From CAYOPZ01 sp964406005 (GTDB taxonomy: Bacteria; Bacteroidota; Bacteroidia; Bacteroidales; SM23-62): a stretch of 64,000 nt of DNA. The notes below the pieces were generated by a model. That model worked only from the letters and a program-made list of their open reading frames with translations, had not been told where the DNA came from and did no database searches. The stretch is taken from the NCBI GenBank assembly GCA_964406005.1, contig CAYOPZ010000003.1, positions 106,761 to 170,760 on the forward strand. Reading direction: 5' to 3'. Each line of letters begins with the position of its first letter. Position 1 is the first letter of the stretch. Position numbers and translations under genes: made by a program. Below are positions 34,696-42,209 of this stretch, piece by piece.

Positions 34696-34711
34696 AGCAT
34701 TGTCCGTGCCA
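34696..34711 (-). promoter_or_regulatory. Sigma-54-like promoter of the pst operon
   Basis: Read on the minus strand: TGGCACGGACAATGCT. The -24 box is a perfect TGGCACG; the -12 box is ATGCT instead of TTGCT, with GG and GC at the fixed spacing. Transcription would start near 34685, about 32 bases before the pstS ATG. Only one of the 12 consensus bases is off. Confidence 0.65.
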
Positions 34712-34716
34712 CAGCG

Positions 34717-34746
34717 TAAAAACGTAAAATGAATACTACGTTTTTA
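34717..34746. repeat. Inverted repeat upstream of the pst promoter (operator candidate)
   Basis: TAAAAACGTA, a 10-base spacer, then TACGTTTTTA: perfect 10-base arms. It sits directly upstream of the -24 box of the pst promoter, closer than usual for an enhancer, so a repressor or overlapping regulator is also possible. Confidence 0.5.
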
Positions 34747-34772
34747 TACTTAGATGGAATCGCAAAAATGGT

Positions 34773-35414
34773 TCATACCTCGATGATTCCGTGCCTGATG
34801 GCATACATCACGAGTCCGGCTGTATTTTTCGAATTTGTCTTGGAAAGTAGGTTTTCCCGGTGTTTGTCGATCGTCCTTTTACTTAGAAAGAGCATATCCG
34901 CGATTTCCTGGTTGGAAAGGCCTTTGCAGATATGGTATAAAACCTCGGCTTCCCTTACGGAGAGTTCGCCTGTTCCCGAGGCAGGCTTCTTCCTGCCGAT
35001 GTTCTGAAGCAGGCCGGGCAGGAGTTCCTGGGAGAAATAATTCTTTCCTGCCAGGATGTTTTCCATTGCGGTTTCCATTTCCCCGATATCCGAGTTTTTC
35101 AGGATAAATCCCCTGGCGCCGGCATGGATCATCCGGCTGCAGTAATCCTCGTCTCCGTACATTGAAAGGGCGACAATGCTGAGACCGGGATCCCTTTCCA
35201 GCGCCTTCTCCGTTGCCTCAATGCCATCCATTACGGGCATGTCGATATCCATAAAGACGATATCGAAGCTCCTGTTTTCGATTTCCCTCAGGAATTCCTC
35301 CCCGTTTGACGCTTCCCGTACCTCCCCGACCACAGGGAGGTTGCTTAGCAACAGATTAAGGCCTTCCCTGAAGAGCCTGTGGTCGTCAACTATCATTACG
35401 GAGCATTTTCCCAT
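34773..35414 (-). CDS. NarL/FixJ-family response regulator
   Basis: A 213-residue regulator: receiver (VMIVDDHRLFREGL, phosphoacceptor in DIVFMDIDMPVMDG, ILKNS) and a LuxR-type helix-turn-helix (LSVREAEVLYHICKGLSNQEIADMLFLSKRTIDKHRENL). It starts one base after the partner kinase ends, so the pair is coupled. Its targets are not visible, but the pst-like operon begins about 120 bases downstream on the same strand. Confidence 0.94.
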   Translation of the reverse strand: MGKCSVMIVDDHRLFREGLNLLLSNLPVVGEVREASNGEEFLREIENRSFDIVFMDIDMPVMDGIEATEKALERDPGLSIVALSMYGDEDYCSRMIHAGARGFILKNSDIGEMETAMENILAGKNYFSQELLPGLLQNIGRKKPASGTGELSVREAEVLYHICKGLSNQEIADMLFLSKRTIDKHRENLLSKTNSKNTAGLVMYAIRHGIIEV

Positions 35415-35415
35415 T

Positions 35416-36363
35416 TCAGCCGGTGTTTACGGATACCTGGACATTCATACCCTCGTCGGGATTTGCCGTGACCTGGTAAGTCCCGTTGATGGATTTGATC
35501 CTGGTCCGGATGTTTGAGTAACCCATGCCCTTTTGCCCGGATTCCGGATCTTCCGGATCAAAGCCTATCCCGTCGTCGTAATATTCGAGTGTCAGCGTAT
35601 CTGACCTGGCAAAAAGGTCTATGTTGATCTGCCCGGCAGACGCGTGCTTCAGTGTGTTTGTTACCAGCTCGCATATGACCCGGTACAGAACCACTTCTAT
35701 ATTGTAGGAAAAACGCATGTTTTCGATATTGCTGTTTACAATGATCTTAGGTTTTTCATTGATCTGCAGTTTGCCGATAAACGAATTCACGGCTTTCAGC
35801 AAACCGAAATTGTTCAGTATGTGCGGACTGAGCTTGTTGGAAATCTCCTTCAGCGTGGTAATGGATTCATTGATCAGGTTCTCCGAATTGTCCAGGATTT
35901 TCCGTTTGTCCCCGGTTCCGGTATCCCTGTTCAGGGCTGAAAGTGCCGTTTTTACAGAAGACAGCAGGGGGCCCAGGCCGTCATGCAGCTCCTTTGCAAA
36001 ATGCTGCCTTTCCTTTTCTTCTGTTTTAATGATGGCCGATAATACCCGTGATTCATTTTGTTTCCTCAGATCGTCGATGCGTTTCTGGATATTGAAGATG
36101 CGTTTGATGAATACCAGGCTTACAAGCATAATGAGAGAAATGGCTACACCGGTCCAGCTGCTCAATATGCCGTTGATCATCCTGCTGTCGGATTCCAGGA
36201 CCTGGAACAGTTCCATAAGCCGCCGGATGGCCATTAAAAGAAAAGCAAAAGAGATCAGCCACCAGGCAATATTGTTGCGTGTTCTCTTGATCAGGCTTAT
36301 GGCAATAATGGCTGCGGCGAATTGCAGGAATACGGACAGTATGAGGGCTATTTTTATCGGCAT
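35416..36363 (-). CDS. NarX/DesK-type membrane histidine kinase
   Basis: About 315 residues: four hydrophobic segments in the first 110 residues, a coiled linker, a HisKA_3 dimerisation domain with the phosphoacceptor His in FAKELHDGLGPLLSSVKTAL, and a HATPase domain (DDGIGFDPED, GMGYSNIRTRI). This kinase class phosphorylates NarL-type regulators, which fits the gene one base downstream. ATG 36363 is used; a TTG six codons upstream, directly after the DUF454 stop, would add a short hydrophobic leader. Confidence 0.9.
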   Translation of the reverse strand: MPIKIALILSVFLQFAAAIIAISLIKRTRNNIAWWLISFAFLLMAIRRLMELFQVLESDSRMINGILSSWTGVAISLIMLVSLVFIKRIFNIQKRIDDLRKQNESRVLSAIIKTEEKERQHFAKELHDGLGPLLSSVKTALSALNRDTGTGDKRKILDNSENLINESITTLKEISNKLSPHILNNFGLLKAVNSFIGKLQINEKPKIIVNSNIENMRFSYNIEVVLYRVICELVTNTLKHASAGQINIDLFARSDTLTLEYYDDGIGFDPEDPESGQKGMGYSNIRTRIKSINGTYQVTANPDEGMNVQVSVNTG

Positions 36364-36381
36364 GATCGTCAGGGCAATCAA

Positions 36382-36747
36382 TTATTTCCCGGAAGTCGGA
36401 ATGGACAGGATAACCACCGAGCCGATGACTCCGAGCAATGCAATGATTATCTTCAACGACAGTATATCTATAAATACAAGAACCGACAAACCGATCATTG
36501 TCCACATCAGGGAAAGGGAAATGATCTTACCGCTCCTCGGCATGGACCGGTTTTCCCTGAAATTACGGATGTATTTCCCGAACAATTTATGATTGATAAG
36601 CCAGGAATAAAGGCGGTCCGAACTTTTTACATAACATCCTGCAGCCAGGAGTAAAAAAGGCGTGGTCGGGAGAACGGGCACGAAAACAGCCAGAAAACCA
36701 AGGCCGATGAAAGCCGACCCCAGAACAATAAAAAGCAACCTGATCAT
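36382..36747 (-). CDS. DUF454 (YbaN-family) membrane protein
   Basis: A 121-residue inner-membrane protein. The start (GFLAVFVPVLPTTPFLLLAAGCYVKSSDRLYSWL) is the DUF454 signature, followed by the amphipathic loop KYIRNFRENRSMPRSGK and two C-terminal hydrophobic segments. Function unknown. It shares an operon with the two-component genes downstream (18 bases to the kinase). Confidence 0.88.
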   Translation of the reverse strand: MIRLLFIVLGSAFIGLGFLAVFVPVLPTTPFLLLAAGCYVKSSDRLYSWLINHKLFGKYIRNFRENRSMPRSGKIISLSLMWTMIGLSVLVFIDILSLKIIIALLGVIGSVVILSIPTSGK

Positions 36748-36790
36748 ACGTTTTTACCGGATTTCCGTGTTTGCATGTACAACCTCCCGG

Positions 36791-36822
36791 CAAAGGTAGT
36801 TTTCTTTCCGGACCTGAACAAA
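36791..36822 (-). promoter_or_regulatory. Bacteroidota-type promoter for the DUF454-kinase-regulator operon
   Basis: On the minus strand: TTTG at 36819-36822, 20 bases, then TACCTTTG at 36791-36798, a full match to TTTG-N(16-20)-TAnnTTTG. About 40 bases before the ATG at 36747. Confidence 0.6.
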
Positions 36823-36866
36823 ACGGAATTGGAAGCAGGCATTCCGCCATCAGGATTCAGCCGGTT

Positions 36867-38141
36867 TCAGATCAGGATCCCTTCAGGGTATAATGACCTT
36901 TTTCTTTCATCCCAGACGATCCAGGAATAAAGAAGGAACAGCAGCAGCAGCAATCCCGTATATACATCATAGAAGCGTATGGCGAGATAGATCCTGCGCC
37001 CGAACGTATCGCTTCCTTCTATGCCGAGAAATACAAAAACCGCGATCAGGAACCAGAATACCATCTTCATGGCTGAAGGCAGCTTTTTTACATCCATCAG
37101 CAAAACGGGAAGCAGGCAGAACATCAGGGTCACAAGGTGGGCAGTCCAGGTGATTCCGGAAGCCAGGTGTGCATACAGAATGATGGAGGCCAAATAAGCC
37201 AGGCTGAAATACCTTTTCCGGCGGTAAAGTAAAAAACCGTTCAGTATCAAGACCATGAGCAGCAAGACCTGGATGATCGAAAGCGAAAGCGCAGTGCCCG
37301 GGTACCTGTCAATGTCAACATCTTCATTGCCCCGTGTCTCCGGATGCAATGCCTTAAAAATCCCGGCCTTCAGATTGTGGTTGACCTGATCGGCCACCAC
37401 CCTGCCTTCGACAACATATTCCTTTAAAAAGGACTCATAATAGCCTTTATAGTCGTTTGCCAGTTGCCTGCCGCCACGTGATGCAGCCGGCAATACAAGG
37501 CATATCAGTCCTGTCAGGATGATGTATGCGGCCACCTTCCTTGAAAAATGGAAAGTCAAAGTATAGACCGCGAGAAAGACCGGCGTAATTTTTATCATCG
37601 CGACAAGGGTAAAAAGCATGCCGGCCAGATGCGGTTTCTTTTGCACCAGGAAATATATCCCGGCAAGCAAAAAAACGAAGATGATATAATTGGTCTGGAA
37701 CATGATCTGGTTGTTCCAGAAATACTTCAGCGTAAACAGCACTGCAAGCGTCAGGGCCAACCGGGCTTTTTCCGGTTTCACCCCGGACTTCAGGAGGATT
37801 ATCCGGATCAGGTAAATGGACAGGGGCAGCAGGACCAGGGCGTTTAACAGGTAAAGTATATGCGCCGAAGCCTTCAGGGGAAGGATATGAAGGGGCTGGA
37901 AAACAAATGCGGCGAAAGGGGTATAGGTAAAAGGCCTGATCCCTGTACGGTAATACAACTCATGGTGATCGAAGAAATCCTTTCCGGCCTGCCAGATGAT
38001 CCAGTGATCCGACCGTTCGTTGATCTTCCGTGCTTTCGGGCCGGAGGTGGCGATCATGGCAGCCATGTATACCACTGCAATGATGATCAGCCATAAGCGC
38101 TTCCTGATGAAGGCGGCCATATTTCCGGTCCTGAATCTCAT
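36867..38141 (-). CDS. Glycosyltransferase family 87 (DUF2029) membrane protein
   Basis: A 424-residue protein with about ten membrane segments. The first extracytoplasmic loop has DHWIIWQAGKDFFDHHELYY and FTYTPFAAFVFQPL, the conserved elements of GT87 polyprenyl-phosphate mannosyltransferases (DUF2029), including the acidic and YPP-like motif region. Such enzymes use lipid-linked sugar donors on the outer face of the inner membrane. The acceptor is not known. No polysaccharide genes are nearby. Confidence 0.82.
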   Translation of the reverse strand: MRFRTGNMAAFIRKRLWLIIIAVVYMAAMIATSGPKARKINERSDHWIIWQAGKDFFDHHELYYRTGIRPFTYTPFAAFVFQPLHILPLKASAHILYLLNALVLLPLSIYLIRIILLKSGVKPEKARLALTLAVLFTLKYFWNNQIMFQTNYIIFVFLLAGIYFLVQKKPHLAGMLFTLVAMIKITPVFLAVYTLTFHFSRKVAAYIILTGLICLVLPAASRGGRQLANDYKGYYESFLKEYVVEGRVVADQVNHNLKAGIFKALHPETRGNEDVDIDRYPGTALSLSIIQVLLLMVLILNGFLLYRRKRYFSLAYLASIILYAHLASGITWTAHLVTLMFCLLPVLLMDVKKLPSAMKMVFWFLIAVFVFLGIEGSDTFGRRIYLAIRFYDVYTGLLLLLFLLYSWIVWDERKRSLYPEGILI

Positions 38142-38288
38142 TGCCTAAAACTAAGCAAAATAAAGGCTTGCGATCCTTTTTATCCGGCATTTTGTGTAAT
38201 GTGACCGACAAGGGGGTAAGCAGGGATAAAAAGCCTTGGTTGCAGAATGCATAAAATATCATATATTGGCCCGGGTTAATGATTCTTT

Positions 38289-38552
38289 ATGGCGTTAAGT
38301 GGTACGGAATGGATCCCTGTAAAGGTCGAATGTCATTCCGGTTATAAGGCCGATGAATATCCGAAATGCTTTTGCCGGAACAATAAGAGGTATGATATAT
38401 CGGAAATAACCGACCGGTGGTACCAGTCGGATCCGGGCCCTGGCTGGCCCGCTGCAAACTACTTCAAGGTAACAGCTGTCTCCGGAGGGCAGTATATCCT
38501 GAAACACGATCTCCGGGAAGACGAGTGGTATTTGCACGGAAGCTCCCGCTGA
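38289..38552 (+). CDS. Conserved 87-residue protein of unknown function
   Basis: A small soluble protein with two cysteines in the N-terminal half and the pattern WIPVKVECHSGYKADEYPKC, then ITDRWYQSD, ANYFKV and GGQYILKHD-x-x-x-x-E-W-Y-L. This layout is familiar from short Bacteroidota hypothetical proteins that read as a small beta-rich fold, so I treat it as a real gene rather than a chance frame. A weak hairpin (AAACCG/CGGTTT) follows the stop. No function assigned. Confidence 0.7.
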   Translation: MALSGTEWIPVKVECHSGYKADEYPKCFCRNNKRYDISEITDRWYQSDPGPGWPAANYFKVTAVSGGQYILKHDLREDEWYLHGSSR

Positions 38553-38736
38553 AAAACCGGTCCGTACGGTTTCATAGCATTGTATTCACATACCGGGATC
38601 AGGTACCGCCTTTATTTAGGATATTTATCGGGAAGACACAGGAAGGAGGATTATTATTATAAATTGGGAGTTGTTTTCCAGCGAGGGGATTGGAAGGAGT
38701 AGCTTATAGAGCATTCGCATTTTTCAAAATATTTAC

Positions 38737-38744
38737 TAATTTTG
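38737..38744 (+). promoter_or_regulatory. Candidate promoter -7 box for the AbiE-type pair
   Basis: TAATTTTG fits TAnnTTTG, 25 bases before the start at 38770; TTCG 19 bases upstream is a poor -33 box. Confidence 0.45.
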
Positions 38745-38769
38745 TGAACTATACATATGATTTATTAAA

Positions 38770-39348
38770 ATGTTAGGTTCACAGAATAATTCTGGAAACG
38801 TACTCCTTGCGATCTACAAGGATACCCGGACGGTTTTCCGGTTTAAAGACATTGCCTTACTGACCGCTTCAACGAATTTTCAATCCCTGAATAATAAACT
38901 GAACTACTATGTCCGTAAAGGAGATATTATTAAACCACGCAAGGGAATATATGCAAAACCAGGTTACAATCCAGAGGAGCTTTCATGCAGAATTTATTCT
39001 CCATCATATATCTCTCTTGAATATGTCCTGCAGAGAGCCGGTGCCATCTTTCAATACGATCCGGGTATTACAGCCGTATCCTATTTGAGCAGGAACATCA
39101 AAGTCGATGTCTTATTTTTGCGATTCAGAAAAATTAAAGACGAGATCCTGGTGAATCCTGCTGGAATAATCCAACAGGCGGGTCATGTAAATATTGCCTC
39201 AGCTGAAAGAGCCTTCCTGGATTTGATGTACCTTGATCCGGGATATTACATCGATAATCCAGTCCCGTTGGATAAAAAAGAGATCAAAAGACTTTTACCT
39301 GTTTATGATAACCTTGCCCTTTGTACAAGAATCAGTGAAATGATTTGA
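38770..39348 (+). CDS. AbiEi-like antitoxin / transcriptional regulator
   Basis: A 192-residue protein with a winged-helix-like N-terminus (VFRFKDIALLTASTNFQSLNNKLNYYVRKGDIIKPRKGIYAKPGYNPEEL) and the AbiEi-type second half. In type IV toxin-antitoxin systems such proteins repress the operon and counter the nucleotidyltransferase encoded next to them. The downstream gene is that partner and begins at the stop. AT-rich compared with its neighbours, suggesting transfer. Confidence 0.85.
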   Translation: MLGSQNNSGNVLLAIYKDTRTVFRFKDIALLTASTNFQSLNNKLNYYVRKGDIIKPRKGIYAKPGYNPEELSCRIYSPSYISLEYVLQRAGAIFQYDPGITAVSYLSRNIKVDVLFLRFRKIKDEILVNPAGIIQQAGHVNIASAERAFLDLMYLDPGYYIDNPVPLDKKEIKRLLPVYDNLALCTRISEMI

Positions 39349-39350
39349 AA

Positions 39351-40043
39351 ATGCTTGATATCAACCGGCATAGATTTTTACTAGTCCGGATATTAAAGGA
39401 CATTTATTCAGATATCGATCTTGGTAATTACCTGGGATTTAAAGGTGGTACAGCCCTGATGTTTTTCTATCAGCTTCCCAGGTTTTCGGTCGATCTGGAT
39501 TTCAATCTCCTGGATGATTCGAAAGAAGAGCATATTTATAGAAAAGTCAGGAAGATCCTGCTAAAATATGGTAAAATCCACGATGCAGCCATGAAGCATT
39601 ACGGCCCTCTTATCGTACTGGATTATGGGATCGATGAACGGAAGCTTAAGGTAGAAATTTCCAAACGTGATTTTAACGACCGATATGAAATCAAAAACTT
39701 ACTGGGCATCGATTTAAAGGTGATGTGCCAGGAAGATATGTTTGCACATAAGCTGTGCGCCTTACTTGACCGTGAAACAACGGCCGGAAGGGACATATTC
39801 GACTGCTGGTTTTTCATGCAGCGGCAAACCCCCGTCAACAGGACCATAGTGGAAAACAGGATGAAAATGACCTATAAACAATACCTGGATGCCTGTATTG
39901 ACAAGATTGAATCCATGCCCCAAAGAGGATTTCTGCAGGGTATAGGGGAACTGCTGCAAGACGACATGAAGAAATTCGTAAAAACCAAGCTTCGTATCGA
40001 TCTCATCAGATTATTCAGATTCTATCGGGAATATCCGATCTGA
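39351..40043 (+). CDS. AbiEii-type nucleotidyltransferase toxin
   Basis: About 230 residues. The nucleotidyltransferase motifs are visible: FKGGTALMFFYQ, then RFSVDLDFNLL (catalytic Asp pair), LKVEIS (third acidic position), and the downstream motif AHKLCALLDRETTAGRDIFDC typical of AbiEii/AbiGii. Family members inhibit growth by modifying tRNA and provide abortive phage defence. It begins two bases after the antitoxin stop (an in-frame TTG at 39345 would overlap it). AT-rich like its partner. Confidence 0.87.
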   Translation: MLDINRHRFLLVRILKDIYSDIDLGNYLGFKGGTALMFFYQLPRFSVDLDFNLLDDSKEEHIYRKVRKILLKYGKIHDAAMKHYGPLIVLDYGIDERKLKVEISKRDFNDRYEIKNLLGIDLKVMCQEDMFAHKLCALLDRETTAGRDIFDCWFFMQRQTPVNRTIVENRMKMTYKQYLDACIDKIESMPQRGFLQGIGELLQDDMKKFVKTKLRIDLIRLFRFYREYPI

Positions 40044-40242
40044 AGCACCCTTTATGGAAAGAGTAAATAAAAAGGATTTCCTGGCAGAACGACGGAACTT
40101 GTTGTAAAGTGTGGATCCCAGCTTTTTATTTCAATGATCAATTTCTGATAGAAGAATAATCAAAGGATTAAAATTTAGCTCAGATATTCTGCTGATATCA
40201 ATCAGAATAATTCATAAAGAAACAGCAGAGATATTACCCGCT

Positions 40243-40785
40243 ATGGATTCTAGCACTGACAGTATAGCGATTCCTGACGAACTTATCACCAGTAAGATCT
40301 ATGTGATAAGAGATAAAAAGGTGATGTTGGATGAAGATCTGGCAGAACTCTATAATGTTACTACAGGTAATCTGAACAAGGCTGTCAAAAGAAATGCAGC
40401 TCGCTTCCCTGATGACTTTATGTTCCAGCTCACTAAAAAGGAATTCAGCAACTTGCTATTCCAAATTGGAAGATCAAGTTGGGGCGGCCGTCGTACACCT
40501 CCAATTGCGTTCACTGAGCAGGGTGTAGCAATGTTATCAGGTGTGCTACATAGTGAAAGGGCAATCAAAGTAAACATACAATTCATGCGTGTCTTTACAC
40601 GTATGCGTCAAATGCTTGAAACTAACAAAGAGATCCTGAAAAAGCTCGATAATCTGGAAAGAAAGGATATCGAGCAGGATGCCCCAGCGAGAAGCCGGAA
40701 CGTCCCGTTTTGTCGGGGTGAGAGATTACTCGGCACTGCGTGCCTCGTGATCGACCATGGGATGGACCTGAATAAAAAGCCTTGA
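40243..40785 (+). CDS. ORF6N-domain protein, C-terminus probably replaced
   Basis: A 180-residue protein with a clear ORF6N domain (IYVIRDKKVMLDEDLAELYNVTTGNLNKAVKRNAARFPDDFMFQLT, then PIAFTEQGVAMLSGVLHSERAI), a DNA-binding-like module common in phage and mobile elements. After residue 150 (ERKDIEQD) the family tail is gone and about 35 unrelated residues follow, read from DNA that resembles the 3' end of the tRNA-Pro gene. I read this as a broken gene at an integration edge. It may still make a stable protein. Confidence 0.7.
   Translation: MDSSTDSIAIPDELITSKIYVIRDKKVMLDEDLAELYNVTTGNLNKAVKRNAARFPDDFMFQLTKKEFSNLLFQIGRSSWGGRRTPPIAFTEQGVAMLSGVLHSERAIKVNIQFMRVFTRMRQMLETNKEILKKLDNLERKDIEQDAPARSRNVPFCRGERLLGTACLVIDHGMDLNKKP
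40712..40727. repeat. Partial copy of the tRNA-Pro 3' end
   Basis: GTCGGGGTGAG followed by AGATT: the first 11 bases are identical to the complement of the tRNA 3' end (40892-40902) and the next five match after one skipped base. The rest of the tRNA is absent. A candidate attachment-site remnant at the edge of the AbiE/ORF6N patch. Confidence 0.4.
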
Positions 40786-40816
40786 TTCGCTTCGCTCATC
40801 CCGATCTTTTTTTATC

Positions 40817-40851
40817 CGGCTCCTTTCTTAAGCAAGCTTAAGCCGGAGCCG
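40817..40851. repeat. Hairpin-forming inverted repeat beside tRNA-Pro
   Basis: Arms CGGCTCC and GGAGCCG enclose a second inverted repeat, CTTAAG-CAAG-CTTAAG. It has no T-run after it in either direction that would make it a terminator by itself. Confidence 0.5.
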
Positions 40852-40861
40852 CACAAAAAAA

Positions 40862-40890
40862 CCTCGCACTCCCGTGCAAGGCTTTTTATT
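40862..40890. terminator. Bidirectional intrinsic terminator
   Basis: Stem CCTCGCAC / GTGCAAGG with loop TCCC (8 bp, one G-T pair). On the minus strand it is followed by seven or eight T and ends the tRNA-Pro transcript; on the plus strand by a TTTTTATT run, so it could also stop transcripts from the ORF6N side. Confidence 0.75.
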
Positions 40891-40892
40891 CG

Positions 40893-40967
40893 TCGGGGTG
40901 AGTAGATTCGAACTACCGACCCCACGCCCCCCAGACGTGTACTCTAACCTGACTGAGCTACACCCCG
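40893..40967 (-). tRNA. tRNA-Pro (anticodon GGG)
   Basis: Folds as a full cloverleaf on the minus strand: acceptor CGGGGTG / CACCCCG with the C1-G72 pair typical of tRNA-Pro, D stem GCTC / GAGT, anticodon stem CACGT / GCGTG with loop CTGGGGG (anticodon GGG, G37), T arm GGTAG-TTCGAAT-CTACT, discriminator A73. No encoded CCA. A terminator follows. Confidence 0.95.
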
Positions 40968-41082
40968 AACAGTGTGTGGGTGTGGGTTTGCCTGTGGCAG
41001 TGCCGGCGAAGGGTTTGCCACGGGCGGTGCAAATTTACGGATTTCGTGATGAATGAACAAGGCTGTTCGATGAATGGCTAAC

Positions 41083-42075
41083 TTAATTTCCTTTTTCGCT
41101 CAGGTAACGTTCGGCGTCTATGGCAGCCATGCAGCCGGAACCGGCTGCCGTAACGGCCTGCCGGTAGCGGGAGTCCTGGACGTCGCCGCAGGCAAAAACG
41201 CCCTCGAGGCCCGTTTGGGCCGTACCGGGCAGGGTCTTGATGTAACCCACCTCATCGGTTTCGAGGTAAGCGGCAAAGATCTCCGAATTGGGCTTGTGGC
41301 CGATGGCGAGGAAGAATCCCTGGACATCTAGCTTATAATCCTTACCGGTCTTTTTGTTGTGCAGGATCACACCGTTCACATTCTGGTCGCCCACCACTTC
41401 CTTTGGCAGGTGCTCGAAAAGGATTTCTATGTTCGGCGTATCGAATACCCTCTGCTGCATGATCTTGGATGCCCTGAAAACATTGCGCCTGACGATCATG
41501 TAAACTTTTCTGCAGAGCCCGGAAAGGTATATGGCTTCCTCGCAGGCCGAGTCGCCTCCGCCGACCACCGCCACGTCCTGCCCCTTGTAGAAGAAGCCGT
41601 CGCAGGTCGCGCAGGCGGAAACGCCGTGTCCCATGAATTTCTCTTCAGATTCGAGCCCGATGTACTTTGCCGTTGCACCTGTGGCAATGATTACCGTATC
41701 CGCTTCTATGACATGTTTGTCATCGATGGTGATCCTGTGTGGAGGGGAGGAAAGGTCGGCGGATGTCGCAATGCCCCAGCGGATATCCGCACCGAATCTT
41801 TCCGCCTGTTTTTTAAACTCTTCCATCATAACAGGGCCCGTAACACCATCGGGATATCCCGGGTAATTTTCCACTTCCGTTGTGGTGGTCAGCTGGCCTC
41901 CGGGCTCCAAGCCTTCGTAGAGGATGGGCTTCAGGTTGGCGCGGGCGGCGTATACCGCTGCCGTATAACCGGCGGGGCCGGATCCTATGATCAGGCAGCG
42001 TGTTTTTTCCATTTCCCCGGAGGGTGCTTTCTTTTCCTGTTTGCTTTCCTGCGTATCGAGCGGTTTGAAATCCAT
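41083..42075 (-). CDS. trxB: Thioredoxin-disulfide reductase
   Basis: A 330-residue FAD/NADPH enzyme that reduces thioredoxin. FAD motif GSGPAGYTAA, redox-active CATC (SACATCDGFFY), NADP motif GGGDSACEEA and the C-terminal FACGDVQD motif are present. The first 22 residues (before MEKTRCLIIG) are an unusual polar extension; a start at that inner methionine would give the usual length. Single gene; the tRNA-Pro gene lies 115 bases downstream. Confidence 0.95.
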   Translation of the reverse strand: MDFKPLDTQESKQEKKAPSGEMEKTRCLIIGSGPAGYTAAVYAARANLKPILYEGLEPGGQLTTTTEVENYPGYPDGVTGPVMMEEFKKQAERFGADIRWGIATSADLSSPPHRITIDDKHVIEADTVIIATGATAKYIGLESEEKFMGHGVSACATCDGFFYKGQDVAVVGGGDSACEEAIYLSGLCRKVYMIVRRNVFRASKIMQQRVFDTPNIEILFEHLPKEVVGDQNVNGVILHNKKTGKDYKLDVQGFFLAIGHKPNSEIFAAYLETDEVGYIKTLPGTAQTGLEGVFACGDVQDSRYRQAVTAAGSGCMAAIDAERYLSEKGN

Positions 42076-42209
42076 TTTACGTTTTTAAGATGGGTTTGAA
42101 TTGTAAAAATAACTTATCCCTGCAAAGGAATGTTTTTCCCTTACACAATAAACATACCATGTGAAGTAAAACTGCTATTTTTACGGGAGCCTGACAAAGC
42201 GTCATATGT

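Noticed and set aside
34729..35007. Plus-strand open frame preceded by TAAAAACGTAAAATG
   Set aside because: It runs antisense into the NarL-type regulator, whose helix-turn-helix is intact; only the motif upstream was kept as an observation.
40712..40740. Second tRNA gene
   Set aside because: Only the terminal bases match tRNA-Pro; no anticodon arm or acceptor partner can be formed.
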